Assembly (NCBI RefSeq): GCF_000193205.1
Contig: NC_015278.1
Location: 1,798,001 to 1,862,000 of the forward strand
Source: Aerococcus sp. Group 1
GTDB taxonomy: Bacteria; Bacillota; Bacilli; Lactobacillales; Aerococcaceae
DNA length: 64,000 nucleotides
Direction: 5' to 3'
The notes under the pieces are model-generated. The model was not told where the DNA came from. It made no database searches and was given only the letters and a program-made list of their open reading frames with translations. Position 1 is the stretch's first letter; the number at the start of each line of letters is the position of its first letter. Below, piece by piece: positions 18,403 through 27,702 of the stretch. The translations under genes and the position numbers were made by a program.

Positions 18403-18594
18403 GCGATTTCATCACTTTATCAGTCATTTTAGAATTTTTATAAAGAAGACCACTAAATATAAAAGCTTAATTAAATTTTAAAAATAATCAGGCCGAGCCA
18501 TCCAGGAAGTCTCAAGCTTAGTCAAATAGGTCAAAGAGCGCAGGAAAATTTCTTCCTTGGCCTTATCAATATCCTATGATAGAACACTTTTCGG

Positions 18595-18651
18595 ACACAA
18601 GATATAGTGTTTACACTTATTTTTATAAGAAAACAGCACAATATATAGTTA
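18595..18651 (+). promoter_or_regulatory. Two tandem NrdR boxes
   Basis: ACACAAGATATAGTGT (18595-18610) differs from the NrdR consensus ACACwATATATwGTGT at one position. GCACAATATATAGTTA (18636-18651) keeps the CACAATATATAGT core. Start-to-start distance is 41 bp, about four helical turns. They lie directly before the deoxynucleoside kinase gene. Confidence 0.72.
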
Positions 18652-18670
18652 GAGAGTAGGGATTACAATA

Positions 18671-19300
18671 GTGATAGTTTTTGCTGGAACCATCGGCGCA
18701 GGAAAATCGACCTATGCCGGAAAATTAGCTGAATATTTAGGCACAAAAGTATTTTACGAACCTGTCGAGGAAAACCCCATCCTTGATAAATATTACCAAG
18801 ACCCCAAGAAATATGCCTTTTCCTTACAGATTTACTTTTTAAACCAACGTTTTAAAAATATTAAGGCAGCCTTTTTCGATAATAATAACGTTTTGGACCG
18901 TAGTATTTACGAAGACGAGCTTTTCACCTATTTGAATGTCTTAAACGGGAATATCTCTGAAGAAGAGTTTGCCATCTACCGTGACTTACTAGCCAACATG
19001 ATGGAAGAATTAGACAGCCTACCTAAAAAGGCTCCTGACCTCTTAGTCTTTTTAGATAGTTCCCTAGACAACGCTGTCAAAAACATCAAAAAACGGGGCC
19101 GGGTTTATGAACAACCAAGTTCTGATAACGGCCTTTACGATTATTACCGTCAACTCCACAGCCACTATGGTCAATGGTATGCAGAATATGACCAGTCACC
19201 TAAAATGCGGCTAAATGTGGATAATTATGACATTCATCGCCCCCAAGACGCCCAAATTATTTTCGATAGCATTGGCACTTACTTAGAAAAAATTCAATAG
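18671..19300 (+). CDS. Deoxynucleoside kinase (dGK/dAK type)
   Basis: 209-residue cytoplasmic kinase that phosphorylates imported deoxynucleosides to dNMPs. P-loop GTIGAGKST (residues 6-14), substrate-binding EPVEENP near 36-42, the DRSIYEDELF catalytic/ERS-like block near 77 and the LID Arg cluster KKRGRVYEQ near 135. It starts with GTG at 18671 (MIVFAGTIGAGKS). The pnuC-type gene follows after 16 bp, so salvage kinase and carrier form one unit under the NrdR boxes. Which base is preferred cannot be read from sequence. Confidence 0.9.
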   Translation: MIVFAGTIGAGKSTYAGKLAEYLGTKVFYEPVEENPILDKYYQDPKKYAFSLQIYFLNQRFKNIKAAFFDNNNVLDRSIYEDELFTYLNVLNGNISEEEFAIYRDLLANMMEELDSLPKKAPDLLVFLDSSLDNAVKNIKKRGRVYEQPSSDNGLYDYYRQLHSHYGQWYAEYDQSPKMRLNVDNYDIHRPQDAQIIFDSIGTYLEKIQ

Positions 19301-19316
19301 AAAACGAGGAAAATAT

Positions 19317-20069
19317 ATGCAAGAACAAAACAAAGCCACTAAGACCCTGTCCTTAAAAGAATGTATTCACCGCGCCTTAAAACCACTCAACAAGGTGGAA
19401 TTAGCCATCATCGCTTTTGGTTTTATCGTCTCCTTGGGATTTAATTTATACGGAATTATTACCAGTTTAACCAGCCAAGAATTTGACCTTAACATCCTTA
19501 TGTCTCTAGGGATGAGTATCTTTGGATTTTTAGGCACTTGGACCTTAGCCATTCAATGGCAACCCACTTTTATCGTTAACGGGATTCAAAACATCTTCGG
19601 CATTGCCGCTGCCGCTATCCTAGGAATATACGGAGATATGTTTTCATCTATTTACTATCTCATCACCGAATTTGTTGGCCACTTCAGTTGGGCTAAACGT
19701 CGGGACGAAAATGGTGACCTCCACGTGGACCAATACTTTAATTTAAAAATAATTTGCCAAGCTGTCTTCTTCTGGACTATTGGTTTAGGGGCCTTCTCCT
19801 ATGTATTGGGTGGCCAACAAATTGTCTTAGACGCCATCACTAACGGGATTTCCTTTACCGCCCAACAACGTCAAGTGACTGGTCACAAGGACGGCTACTA
19901 TCTCTGGTTAATTAACGACGTCCTCTCTGTAATTCTTTGGTTACAAGCAGGCAACCTCATTGTTGGTTTCTCTTACCTAGGCATGTTAGCCCAAGGGATT
20001 GCCGGTTTAATTATCTGGTCTAAAGGCAAGAGCTCGGCCTTAGAATACGAAAACGAATGCATCGACTAA
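19317..20069 (+). CDS. PnuC-family transporter, possibly deoxynucleoside-specific (PnuN-like)
   Basis: 250 residues with about seven membrane helices and the PnuC signature region AIQWQPTFIVNGIQNIFGI (about 79-97). PnuC proteins are facilitators whose substrate is trapped by an intracellular kinase, classically nicotinamide riboside with NadR. Here the neighbour is a deoxynucleoside kinase under NrdR boxes, so deoxynucleoside uptake is the better inference. Ribosome site GAGGAAAA. A long hairpin terminator follows. Nicotinamide riboside transport cannot be excluded. Confidence 0.85.
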   Translation: MQEQNKATKTLSLKECIHRALKPLNKVELAIIAFGFIVSLGFNLYGIITSLTSQEFDLNILMSLGMSIFGFLGTWTLAIQWQPTFIVNGIQNIFGIAAAAILGIYGDMFSSIYYLITEFVGHFSWAKRRDENGDLHVDQYFNLKIICQAVFFWTIGLGAFSYVLGGQQIVLDAITNGISFTAQQRQVTGHKDGYYLWLINDVLSVILWLQAGNLIVGFSYLGMLAQGIAGLIIWSKGKSSALEYENECID

Positions 20070-20105
20070 AAACTTGTCGCTTCCATCTTCAACAACACAA
20101 TAAAT

Positions 20106-20195
20106 AAAAAAGTGCAGCAAGCACAAAAGGATCACTGAGAAGTTCTGATCGCTCCTACTTCTCAAGCAAAGTCCTTTGGCTTGCTGCATTTTTGT
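20106..20195. terminator. Long bidirectional terminator between the pnuC-like gene and glgP
   Basis: TGCAGCAAGC (20113-20122) pairs with GCTTGCTGCA (20179-20188), with inner arms AAAGGA/TCCTTT and GAGAAGT/ACTTCTC. T-runs lie on both sides, so it serves the convergent pnuC-like and glgP genes. Confidence 0.85.
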
Positions 20196-20218
20196 TTTAC
20201 TTATGTCTTTTTAATCGT

Positions 20219-22501
20219 TTATTCAGGATCGTCCACTTCTAAGTGCCAAATATCCTCATTATATTCCAAAATGGTACGGTCACTGGAGAAGTAGCCCGCT
20301 TCTGAAATATTGACTAGGACCTTATCCAACCAAGCTTCTTGGTCTTCATAGTCTTGGTACATCTTATCTTTGAGGGCAATGTATTCTTCTAAGTCAATCA
20401 TCGCCATGAAGTAGTCCTTGTTCTTGATATCTTCATAGAGACGCCGTAATTGACTTTCGTGGCCTAAGCGAATCATTTCCGCACTCACAATAAAGTCGAC
20501 CAGGGCTTTAATGGCGGGACGATTATAGTAATCTTGCGGATTATAGCCATTATTCGCATAGAGATCAATAATCTCATCACTAGACTTACCAAAGGTGTAG
20601 ATGTTGTCTTCCCCTACCCGCTCAGCAATTTCCACATTCGCCCCATCCAAGGTACAAATGGTTAAGGCACCGTTGAGCATAAATTTCATATTACCCGTCC
20701 CACTCGCTTCTTTTGAAGCCAAGGAAATTTGTTCAGAAATATCAGCCGCCGGAATGAGGTATTCTGCTTCCGTGACATTATAGTTGGAAACAAACTCAAC
20801 CTGTAAATAAGGAGCCACTTCAGGATCTTCCTTAATCAGTGCTGACAAGGTGAGAATTAAGTGGATAATATCTTGGGCAATGGTATAGGCTGGAGCGGCC
20901 TTGCCCCCAAAAAGAATGGTGATTGGGGTTTGGGGACGGTTGCCGTTCTTGATATCAAAATATTTGTAGATAATATAAAGGGCCAACATTTGTTGACGTT
21001 TATACTCATGGATCCGTTTAATTTGAACATCAATAATCGAATCTGGCTTAATCTCGATCCGTTTACTTACCCTTAAATGTTCCGCTAAACCTTCTTTATT
21101 GGCCTGCTTAATTTGGGCTAATTGATTCATGAAATCCTTATTATTCTTTTCTTTGCTTAAATCGCTAAGATCGGAGATCCCTTGATGCCATTGGTCGCCA
21201 ATACTTTGGTCAATTAAATGAGCCAAACGCGGATTGGCAGCCATAATCCAACGTCTAAAGGTGATCCCATTAGTTTTATTGGAGAATTTTTCTGGGTAAA
21301 TATCGGCAAAGGCCTTGAGCTCACTATTCACCAAGATCTGCGAATGTAAGCGGGCCACACCATTAGTCGAAAAGCCAAAGTGGATGGCAATGCTGGCCAT
21401 ATGGACCGTGTTCGAGCCATCGATAATCTCAACCACATGATTATCGGGAAACTCTTCCTTAATCTGACGGTCCAAGCGGCAAATAATATTAGCAATTTCC
21501 GGTTGAACGGCTTCAATATCTGCCAGTGGCCATTTTTCCAAGGCCTCACTTAAAATAGTATGGTTAGTAAAGGCGACTACCTGGCGGACAACTGCCACCG
21601 CTTCTTCAAAAGTAAAGTCATGGTCTTCAGTTAAGAGTCGGATTAATTCAGGAATAATGAAGGTAGGGTGGGTATCATTAATCTGGATGACCGCGTAGTC
21701 AGCTAAATCATGGAGATTGGACCCTCGATCCAAGGCTTCACGAATAATTAATTGGGCAGCATTAGACACCATAAAGTATTGTTGATAGATTCTCAGCATC
21801 CGTCCCACATGGTCAGAGTCATCAGGATAGAGGAAAAGGGTCAGGTTTTCAGGGATATTTTTCTTATCAAACTGGATAGTTCCCCATTGGATTAAATCAG
21901 AATTCACCGTGTCCAGGTCAAATAAGCGGAGGCGGTTACGTTCCCCTTTTTTAAAGCCGATAATATCAATCTCATATAAGGTAGAAGCGACTGGCCCATT
22001 TTTAAAGGGAACGGTAAAAGTGGTCTCAGTGCGGTTTAACCAAGTTCTCCCCCCTAACCAATCATCAGGCTTGGCGGTTTGCTGGTTATTATCAAAGAAT
22101 TGACGGAAGAGACCGAAATGATAATTTAAACCAATGCCGTCCCCGTTCATGCCTAAGCTGGCAATAGAATCTAAGAAACAAGAAGCCAAGCGTCCCAACC
22201 CTCCATTACCGAGTGAAGGTTCTTTTTCTGCTTGTTCCACTTCCGTTAAAGATCGGCCGTGAGCCTGTAATTCTTCTTCAACTTGGTCATAGATCCCTAA
22301 GTTTAAGAGATTATTGACCAGTAATTTACCAATCAAGAATTCTGCCGATACATAATAAAGTTTTTTCTTACTGTGATTAGTGGCTAAGCCTTTGCTTTTA
22401 TCTTTGATTAAATCGAGTAATAAATAATAAAGTTCCTGGTCACTAATATCTTCTATGGACTTATGAAATTGGTTTTTTGCCATAGCTGCTATTGTATTCA
22501 T
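20219..22501 (-). CDS. glgP: Glycogen/maltodextrin phosphorylase (GT35)
   Basis: 760-residue PLP enzyme that releases glucose 1-phosphate from alpha-1,4-glucans. The PLP lysine lies in the block SGTGNMKFMLNGALTICTLDG (about residues 608-628), and the EPSLGNGGLGRLASCFLDS region near 92 is the conserved N-terminal segment. No glycogen synthesis genes adjoin it, so it may act on imported maltodextrin. AAAGGA lies seven bases before the ATG, and a strong cre site about 105 bases upstream implies CcpA control. Confidence 0.93.
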   Translation of the reverse strand: MNTIAAMAKNQFHKSIEDISDQELYYLLLDLIKDKSKGLATNHSKKKLYYVSAEFLIGKLLVNNLLNLGIYDQVEEELQAHGRSLTEVEQAEKEPSLGNGGLGRLASCFLDSIASLGMNGDGIGLNYHFGLFRQFFDNNQQTAKPDDWLGGRTWLNRTETTFTVPFKNGPVASTLYEIDIIGFKKGERNRLRLFDLDTVNSDLIQWGTIQFDKKNIPENLTLFLYPDDSDHVGRMLRIYQQYFMVSNAAQLIIREALDRGSNLHDLADYAVIQINDTHPTFIIPELIRLLTEDHDFTFEEAVAVVRQVVAFTNHTILSEALEKWPLADIEAVQPEIANIICRLDRQIKEEFPDNHVVEIIDGSNTVHMASIAIHFGFSTNGVARLHSQILVNSELKAFADIYPEKFSNKTNGITFRRWIMAANPRLAHLIDQSIGDQWHQGISDLSDLSKEKNNKDFMNQLAQIKQANKEGLAEHLRVSKRIEIKPDSIIDVQIKRIHEYKRQQMLALYIIYKYFDIKNGNRPQTPITILFGGKAAPAYTIAQDIIHLILTLSALIKEDPEVAPYLQVEFVSNYNVTEAEYLIPAADISEQISLASKEASGTGNMKFMLNGALTICTLDGANVEIAERVGEDNIYTFGKSSDEIIDLYANNGYNPQDYYNRPAIKALVDFIVSAEMIRLGHESQLRRLYEDIKNKDYFMAMIDLEEYIALKDKMYQDYEDQEAWLDKVLVNISEAGYFSSDRTILEYNEDIWHLEVDDPE

Positions 22502-22603
22502 AGGTGGATCCTTTCTCGTACTTGGATAATAACAACTAAAAAGTTGTATCCACTTTAAAAAATTAAGTAATATACTATTAAAATAGCTGATTTCATCTCA
22601 TTG

Positions 22604-22617
22604 AGCAAGCGTTTTCT
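22604..22617 (-). promoter_or_regulatory. cre site upstream of glgP
   Basis: AGAAAACGCTTGCT on the minus strand matches the cre consensus TGWAARCGYTWNCW at 13 of 14 positions. Confidence 0.7.
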
Positions 22618-22706
22618 ATTTTCCCTTGAGATAAAAACAAGACTTAACCACTTAAAATATAAAACGACTGGTCTTTAGTTAGTAGAAGAAACATGTTTGA
22701 GTTAAT

Positions 22707-22733
22707 AAAAAAGAGGGCCTCTGCCCTCTTTTT
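22707..22733. terminator. Terminator after proS and its palindromic module
   Basis: AAAGAGGGC and GCCCTCTTT arms with a CTCT loop and T-runs on both strands. It lies about 140 bases after the proS stop, beyond the palindromic module. Confidence 0.85.
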
Positions 22734-22734
22734 C

Positions 22735-22885
22735 GCGCTTGTCGCACTCTATTCAAACGTGCTCACTGACAAAAGTGAACTCCGCTTCAGAAATATTTGG
22801 CAATCCTTTTCAAGGATTTCCGCATATTTCTTCCAGCCTTTCACTTTTTTGTCGTCAGCTCGCACTCTATTCTAATATGCGCGGG
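22735..22885. repeat. Palindromic module, proS copy
   Basis: Same edges as the secA array (TTGTCGCACTCTATTC then AAACGTGCTC; far end TCGCACTCTATTC). It has the same inner stem as the fourth secA module (AAAAGTGAACTCCGCTTCAG, AGAAATAT with ATATTTCT). It begins at the proS stop codon and ends at the terminator, so it forms the proS 3' UTR. Confidence 0.75.
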
Positions 22886-24326
22886 CAAACCAAACGGTGT
22901 GTTTTGCGGGCTTTCCGCTAACTAGATCGACGTTTTTTTCTACTGCTGGTTCAAAGGGGATATTCCGGGTAGTGAAGCCGGTTTCTTCTTTGACCTTGGC
23001 TTCTGTTTCTTCCGTGCCATCCCAGCCAGCAAGGACCCAGCCTGGATATTCACCCTTTTCTTCACAAGACTTGATATGTGCCTTTAATTGGTCTAGGGTG
23101 TCGATGTCGAAATGTTCATGGTCATGACGGAATTGATCTGCCTTGTCATAGAGACGTTTTTGCATGGTTTCCATTTCACTGGCAACCTTGTCGAGTAAGT
23201 CATCTAAGTTAACCGCTTCTTTGTCCTCTAAGTCACGCATCTTAATCATGCATTGGCCATTTTCCATATCCCGTGGACCAAATTCAATCCGTAGCGGAAC
23301 CCCTTTCACTTCAGCTTCATTGTATTTGTAACCCGCTGAATTATTGGAATCATCTAAATAGGTTGAATAGCCGGCTGCTTGTAGGTCCTTTTCAATGGCT
23401 TCTAGGCGAGTAAGAACTTCAGGGTTCTTCTTCACATTGCCAACTGGAATCAAAGCAATTTGAATTGGCGCCATTTTTGGTGGGAAGACAACTCCCTTTT
23501 CGTCACCATGGGCCATAATCATGGTCCCGATCAAGCGGGTCGAGACGCCCCAAGAACTGGTATGGGCATAAACGTGTTGGTTTTCGGTATTAAGATACTT
23601 AATATCAAAGGCTTCGGCAAAATTGGTCCCCAAGTAATGTGAGGTCCCTGCTTGAACAGATTTGGTGTCTTTCACCATGGCCTCGATCGAATAGGTATCC
23701 ACCCCACCAGCAAATTTTTCCGAAGGTGTTTTTTGACCAGCGTAAACGGGTAAGGCTAATAAGTCTTCGACGGTTTCTTGATATACCTTAAGGAAGTGCA
23801 TAGTCCGTTCCCGGGCTTCCTCTTCGCTAGCGTAGGCACAGTGGCCTTCTTGCCAGAGAAATTCAGAGGTTCTTAAAAATGGTAGGGTCCGTTTCTCCCA
23901 GCGGAAGACATTGGCCCATTGGTTAAGTTCCATAGGTAAGTCACGGTAAGAGTTAATCCAGTCTGACATGGCATTACCAAAGAGGGTTTCTGAGGTTGGA
24001 CGAAGGGCAACTGGTTCCTCTAATTCTTCATCACCAGCCCGGGTTACCCAGGGTAGTTCAGGGGCAAAGCCCTCAACATGGTCAGCTTCTTTCTTGAAGA
24101 AAGATTCTGGGATTAACATGGGGAAGTAGCAATTCTTTACCCCTGATGCTTTAAATTTCTTATCAAATTCGGTCTTAATTTTTTCCCATAAGGCATAGCC
24201 ATTAGGTTTAAAGACCATGGTTCCACGAACAGGACCATAGGCAAATAAATCAGCCTTTTGAATACTTTGTAAATACCACTTAGAAAAATCATTTTCTTGT
24301 AAATGACTTGTTGTTTCTTTTGCCAT
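22872..24326 (-). CDS. proS: Prolyl-tRNA synthetase, archaeal/eukaryotic-like type
   Basis: 484-residue class II synthetase that charges tRNA-Pro. It lacks the roughly 180-residue editing insertion of the long bacterial type. Motif 2 (FRWEKRTLPFLRTSEFLWQE, about 140-160) and motif 3 (GVSTRLIGTMIMAHGDEKG, about 268-286) are clear, and the C-terminal domain ends in WFARAY, typical of the short type. The ATG at 24326 has AAGGAG seven bases upstream; the frame is open to 24374 inside the T-box terminator and should not be extended. Controlled by a T-box leader. Confidence 0.95.
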   Translation of the reverse strand: MAKETTSHLQENDFSKWYLQSIQKADLFAYGPVRGTMVFKPNGYALWEKIKTEFDKKFKASGVKNCYFPMLIPESFFKKEADHVEGFAPELPWVTRAGDEELEEPVALRPTSETLFGNAMSDWINSYRDLPMELNQWANVFRWEKRTLPFLRTSEFLWQEGHCAYASEEEARERTMHFLKVYQETVEDLLALPVYAGQKTPSEKFAGGVDTYSIEAMVKDTKSVQAGTSHYLGTNFAEAFDIKYLNTENQHVYAHTSSWGVSTRLIGTMIMAHGDEKGVVFPPKMAPIQIALIPVGNVKKNPEVLTRLEAIEKDLQAAGYSTYLDDSNNSAGYKYNEAEVKGVPLRIEFGPRDMENGQCMIKMRDLEDKEAVNLDDLLDKVASEMETMQKRLYDKADQFRHDHEHFDIDTLDQLKAHIKSCEEKGEYPGWVLAGWDGTEETEAKVKEETGFTTRNIPFEPAVEKNVDLVSGKPAKHTVWFARAY

Positions 24327-24354
24327 TGTAATCTCCTTTTTCACTTTATCCGAT

Positions 24355-24560
24355 AAAAAAAGCGAGTCCACCATCCCCTAAAAGGACGATATGACTCGCG
24401 GTACCACCTTTATTAAGCTTTTGCTTATCTCATTGGACGATAAGGGTGTCTCCCCTGCAAATGCTTGCACTTGCTAAGTCTTACTTAGTAGGTTCAATTG
24501 TGAGCGGGGTAGTTTTTTCAGCAGCCAAACTCTCTCTTAACCCTTCAACAATTTACTAGT
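24355..24560 (-). promoter_or_regulatory. T-box riboswitch, proline specifier
   Basis: Minus-strand leader with the T-box sequence GGTGGTACCGCG at 24397-24408. A terminator stem GCGAGTC/GGACTCGC follows, with seven T near 24355. The GGCTGCTG distal loop and AGAGAG of Stem I are visible. The specifier triplet reads CCT (24490-24492), a Pro codon, in the context GAACCTA. Uncharged tRNA-Pro would allow read-through into proS. Confidence 0.9.
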
Positions 24561-24835
24561 CTAAACTAACTCCCATTGTGGCCGACTTGGGGCCTTTTGT
24601 CAATAGGAAAAAGCTCAATGCTTAGAGAAATACTGTCAAGAATGGTTTTTCGTTACAAAAACTTTTTCTATTTATCATTTTGTGATAATGTTTTTAAATT
24701 AATATTTTATATATATAATGAAAGAGACAGGTGTTTTCTTAGACAGCAAGCTAGCTTAAGCGCTTTTCAGCGTAATAAGCTACGATAACTTTTAAGGAAA
24801 GATTTTATTTTTTATGAAAGTTAATGAAAACGTGA

Positions 24836-24860
24836 TATAATGAATTAGTAAACGGTTGCA
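24836..24860 (+). promoter_or_regulatory. ccpA -10 and downstream cre
   Basis: TATAAT at 24836-24841 and AGTAAACGGTTGCA at 24847-24860, which fits the relaxed cre consensus except at the first position. It sits at the likely start site, which suggests autorepression. Confidence 0.55.
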
Positions 24861-24916
24861 AAAGAAAAACACCTTTGCTATATTAAGTCAGTAAATTTTT
24901 TCGAAGGAGTTTTATT

Positions 24917-25912
24917 ATGGAGAAACAAAACGTGACAATCTATGATGTCGCCCACCAAGCAGGGGTATCCATGGCCACAGTTTCACGTGTCGTTAACGGA
25001 AATCCTAATGTGCGCCCTAAGACTAGAGAAAAAGTCATGAAAGTGATTAAAGAATTAAATTACCATCCTAACGTCATTGCCCGCGGTTTAGCCAGCAAGC
25101 GGACCCGCTATATCGGGGTACTCTTACCAGACATTACTAACCCTTATTACAGTTCTCTGGCTTTGGGGATCGATGATATTGCTAATATGTATGAATACAA
25201 TATTATTTTAGCTAACGCCGACCCTGAGCATGACGCTGCTGGGGTGGAAAGCTTAATTATGAAGCAAGTCGACGGCATTATCTTTATCGGAAATAGCATT
25301 TCTCAAGAAGCCCGGCAAAAAATTTTCGCCGCTGGTCGTCCTTGCGTCTTCACTGATTTAGTCGATCCTGAAGCAACCATGCCTACGATTAATATAGACG
25401 TGGAAGATGCCTACTACCAAGTCACTAAAGATTTCTTAGCTAAGGGTAAGAAACGAATCGCCCTCGTTGGTAGTGACCAAGGCTTCAAAGTAAGCCAAAG
25501 CCGGCAATTACAAGGTTATGAAAAGGCCCTAACAGAAGCTGGACATGCCGTTAATGAAGACTTATTAATTGCGGCGAAGTCGCCTTCTTATGACTCAGGC
25601 TATGCCCTTTACGAGACTTTCTCTGAAATAGAAGCGGATGCTGCTATTGCTACCGATGATACCATCGCCATTGGCTTACTCAATGCCTTATTAGATAATG
25701 GTGTTAAGATCCCTGAAGAGGTCGAAATCATGGCTTCAGATAATTCTTCAATTGTCAACATGTCACGTCCAGAACTCTCCTCAATTGCCCCACCAATCTA
25801 TGATATTGGTGCTGTTGCCATGCGGGCCTTGACCAAGTTAATGGAAAATGAAACGCTTGACACTGACCTGAAGCTTCCTTACCAAATCATAAAGGGAGGA
25901 ACCACCAGTTAA
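24917..25912 (+). CDS. ccpA: Catabolite control protein A
   Basis: 331-residue LacI/GalR regulator. The N-terminal HTH is VTIYDVAHQAGVSMATVSRVVNG (about 6-28) with the hinge helix YHPNVIARGLASKRTRYIG, followed by the periplasmic-binding-like core. CcpA with Ser46-phosphorylated HPr binds cre sites to repress or activate carbon genes. Several cre-like sites in this window fit it. AAGGAG ribosome site. The thioesterase gene follows after 33 bp and probably shares the message. CcpA rather than another LacI-type regulator is inferred from full-length similarity; no sugar operon adjoins it. Confidence 0.88.
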   Translation: MEKQNVTIYDVAHQAGVSMATVSRVVNGNPNVRPKTREKVMKVIKELNYHPNVIARGLASKRTRYIGVLLPDITNPYYSSLALGIDDIANMYEYNIILANADPEHDAAGVESLIMKQVDGIIFIGNSISQEARQKIFAAGRPCVFTDLVDPEATMPTINIDVEDAYYQVTKDFLAKGKKRIALVGSDQGFKVSQSRQLQGYEKALTEAGHAVNEDLLIAAKSPSYDSGYALYETFSEIEADAAIATDDTIAIGLLNALLDNGVKIPEEVEIMASDNSSIVNMSRPELSSIAPPIYDIGAVAMRALTKLMENETLDTDLKLPYQIIKGGTTS

Positions 25913-25945
25913 TCAAGCGGCTTAATTAGAAAGTAGGATGTCACT

Positions 25946-26470
25946 ATGGAAAACGAAACAAAGGATTTAGTCCTTAATTGTCAAGACACACTTGTTGTCC
26001 ATGAAATGCTAATTTTACCTGCCCATACTAACCCAGCTGGGAACCTCTATGGTGGGGAGTTACTCTATTTAATCGACAATGTGGCTAGTCTCGCTGCCCA
26101 TAAGGCCACCCGCTGTTCTGGGGTAACAGCCTCCTTGGACAATATGAACTTCATTAGTCCCTTTAAATTAGGAGAAATTGTCCGCATTGAGTGTTATGTC
26201 ACTGGGACTGGTCATCGCAGCTTGGAAGTCTTTGTCAAAGTGATTGGTGAAAACTATCAGGAAAACCGTAAATTCATTGGAGCAACCTCTTTCTTAACCT
26301 TTGTCGCTACTCCAAAAGAAGATGAAGAGTTTACCATGCCCAAAATTCAACCGGAAACCGATGAAGAACGCTACATCTGCGCTGGTTATGGCTCCCGTCG
26401 CAAGATCCGCCAAGAGCAACGCAAAGAGGATCAAATCATCCAAGAGAAAATGAAACACCATTTCCATTAA
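25946..26470 (+). CDS. Acyl-CoA thioesterase, hotdog fold
   Basis: 174 residues. A single hotdog domain with the acyl-CoA hydrolase motif HTNPAGNLYGGELLYLID (about 27-44), in which the Asn/Asp and helix hold the thioester. Members hydrolyse fatty acyl-CoA to free acid and CoA; chain-length preference cannot be read. A basic C-terminal tail (SRRKIRQEQRKEDQ) extends past the domain. It follows ccpA by 33 bp and is ended by a strong terminator. Confidence 0.85.
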   Translation: MENETKDLVLNCQDTLVVHEMLILPAHTNPAGNLYGGELLYLIDNVASLAAHKATRCSGVTASLDNMNFISPFKLGEIVRIECYVTGTGHRSLEVFVKVIGENYQENRKFIGATSFLTFVATPKEDEEFTMPKIQPETDEERYICAGYGSRRKIRQEQRKEDQIIQEKMKHHFH

Positions 26471-26502
26471 GCACAAGCGGCTTAATCTTTTAAAGTTGTC
26501 CA

Positions 26503-26537
26503 AAAAAGAGGTCAGAATTTTTCCTGACCTCTTTTTC
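26503..26537. terminator. Bidirectional terminator between thioesterase gene and mtlD
   Basis: AAAGAGGTCAG and CTGACCTCTTT around an eight-base AT-rich loop, with T-runs on both strands. Confidence 0.92.
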
Positions 26538-26556
26538 TTTGAAGTTTTTGTAGAAA

Positions 26557-27702
26557 TTATTTAGCGGCTTCAACTGCGGTTTTAATTTCATGAATTAAGT
26601 CCGCATCATCCAAGCCAGTGACATCTTGGATGACTTCTTCCAAGGGTTGTTTTTGTAATTTTTCTTGTAAGGCCACACTTTGGTCGTCTTGGGGATTATC
26701 AAAGTTAAAGGCTAGGCCAACCACTGTTAGCAGGTTGTTATAGTCTAAGCCACGTTCCTTTAATTCACGGATAGGACGGATAAAGCGTTCGTTATAACCC
26801 AACTTACGGATTGGTGTCCGACCTACCCGGTTGACTTGGTCAACAATCATTGGATTTTGGAAACGTTCAACAATTTTTTCCCGGTAAGCGGCCATATCTG
26901 CTTCCTTAAAGTTCCACTTGGCCATTAACAAGCTGCTGGTTTCTTTAAGGACTGCTTTCAAACGTTCTAAGATGGTGCCTTCTTCTAAGGCTTGGCCAAT
27001 GGTTTGATAGCCCTTAGCTGCTCCAGAATAAGCCACAGAAGCATGTCCAGTATTGACCGAGAATAGCTTCCGTTCAATGTAAGGTTCCAGGTCATCCACA
27101 TAAAGAACCCCGTCTAAGCGAATGTTCTTAGCTTTGGAGTGGGTTTGGTCAACCACCCATTCTTTGAAGGGTTCGACACTAACAAAGAGGGCATCCTCAT
27201 GGTGTTGCTCAGGGACAATCCGGTCGACAGCTGCATTGGGAAAACCAACATAGCGATCAATATAGTCTTGATCTTGGTCGGTCAGGTATTTATCGACTTC
27301 TTGGTGTAAGAAATCGGTCCCTCCAATCATGTTTTCACAAGCAATGACATCAATAGGTTCGCTCACCCCAGCTTGGCGGCGTGCTTGTAAGCCTTGGGCA
27401 ATTAATTCAGCAATATAGGGAAGGATATTAGGGCCAATCGCAGTGGTAATGATATTTGCTTCCTGAATGGCTTGAACCACGGCTTCAGGATTCTTTCCAT
27501 TATTAATGGCTTTCACACCAGAAATATCAATTTTTTCTTCTCCTGGTGCCGCATAACCAATTTGGTAGGATCCTCGTTCATTCAAGGCATCCACGATCGT
27601 TTCATTCACATCCACAAAATCAACGGTAAAACCATTGGCGACTAATACTTCACCAATAAAACCACGTCCGATATTTCCCGCACCAAAATGTACAGCTTTC
27701 AT
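26557..27702 (-). CDS. mtlD: Mannitol-1-phosphate 5-dehydrogenase
   Basis: 381 residues. Oxidises mannitol 1-phosphate to fructose 6-phosphate with NAD+. The N-terminal Rossmann fold has HFGAGNIGRGFIGEVL (about 5-20), and the C-terminal helical domain has the long-chain polyol dehydrogenase signature in KLFSVNTGHASVAY (about 212-225, catalytic Lys). The ATG overlaps the mtlF stop by one base. Last gene of mtlARFD. Confidence 0.96.
   Translation of the reverse strand: MKAVHFGAGNIGRGFIGEVLVANGFTVDFVDVNETIVDALNERGSYQIGYAAPGEEKIDISGVKAINNGKNPEAVVQAIQEANIITTAIGPNILPYIAELIAQGLQARRQAGVSEPIDVIACENMIGGTDFLHQEVDKYLTDQDQDYIDRYVGFPNAAVDRIVPEQHHEDALFVSVEPFKEWVVDQTHSKAKNIRLDGVLYVDDLEPYIERKLFSVNTGHASVAYSGAAKGYQTIGQALEEGTILERLKAVLKETSSLLMAKWNFKEADMAAYREKIVERFQNPMIVDQVNRVGRTPIRKLGYNERFIRPIRELKERGLDYNNLLTVVGLAFNFDNPQDDQSVALQEKLQKQPLEEVIQDVTGLDDADLIHEIKTAVEAAK

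Noticed and set aside
22693..22921. Two short plus-strand frames near the proS end
   Set aside because: They are the same repeat read as protein; one also overlaps proS antisense.
24576..24788. 70-codon plus-strand frame upstream of ccpA
   Set aside because: No ribosome site and AT-rich non-coding composition; it lies in the promoter regions of proS and ccpA.
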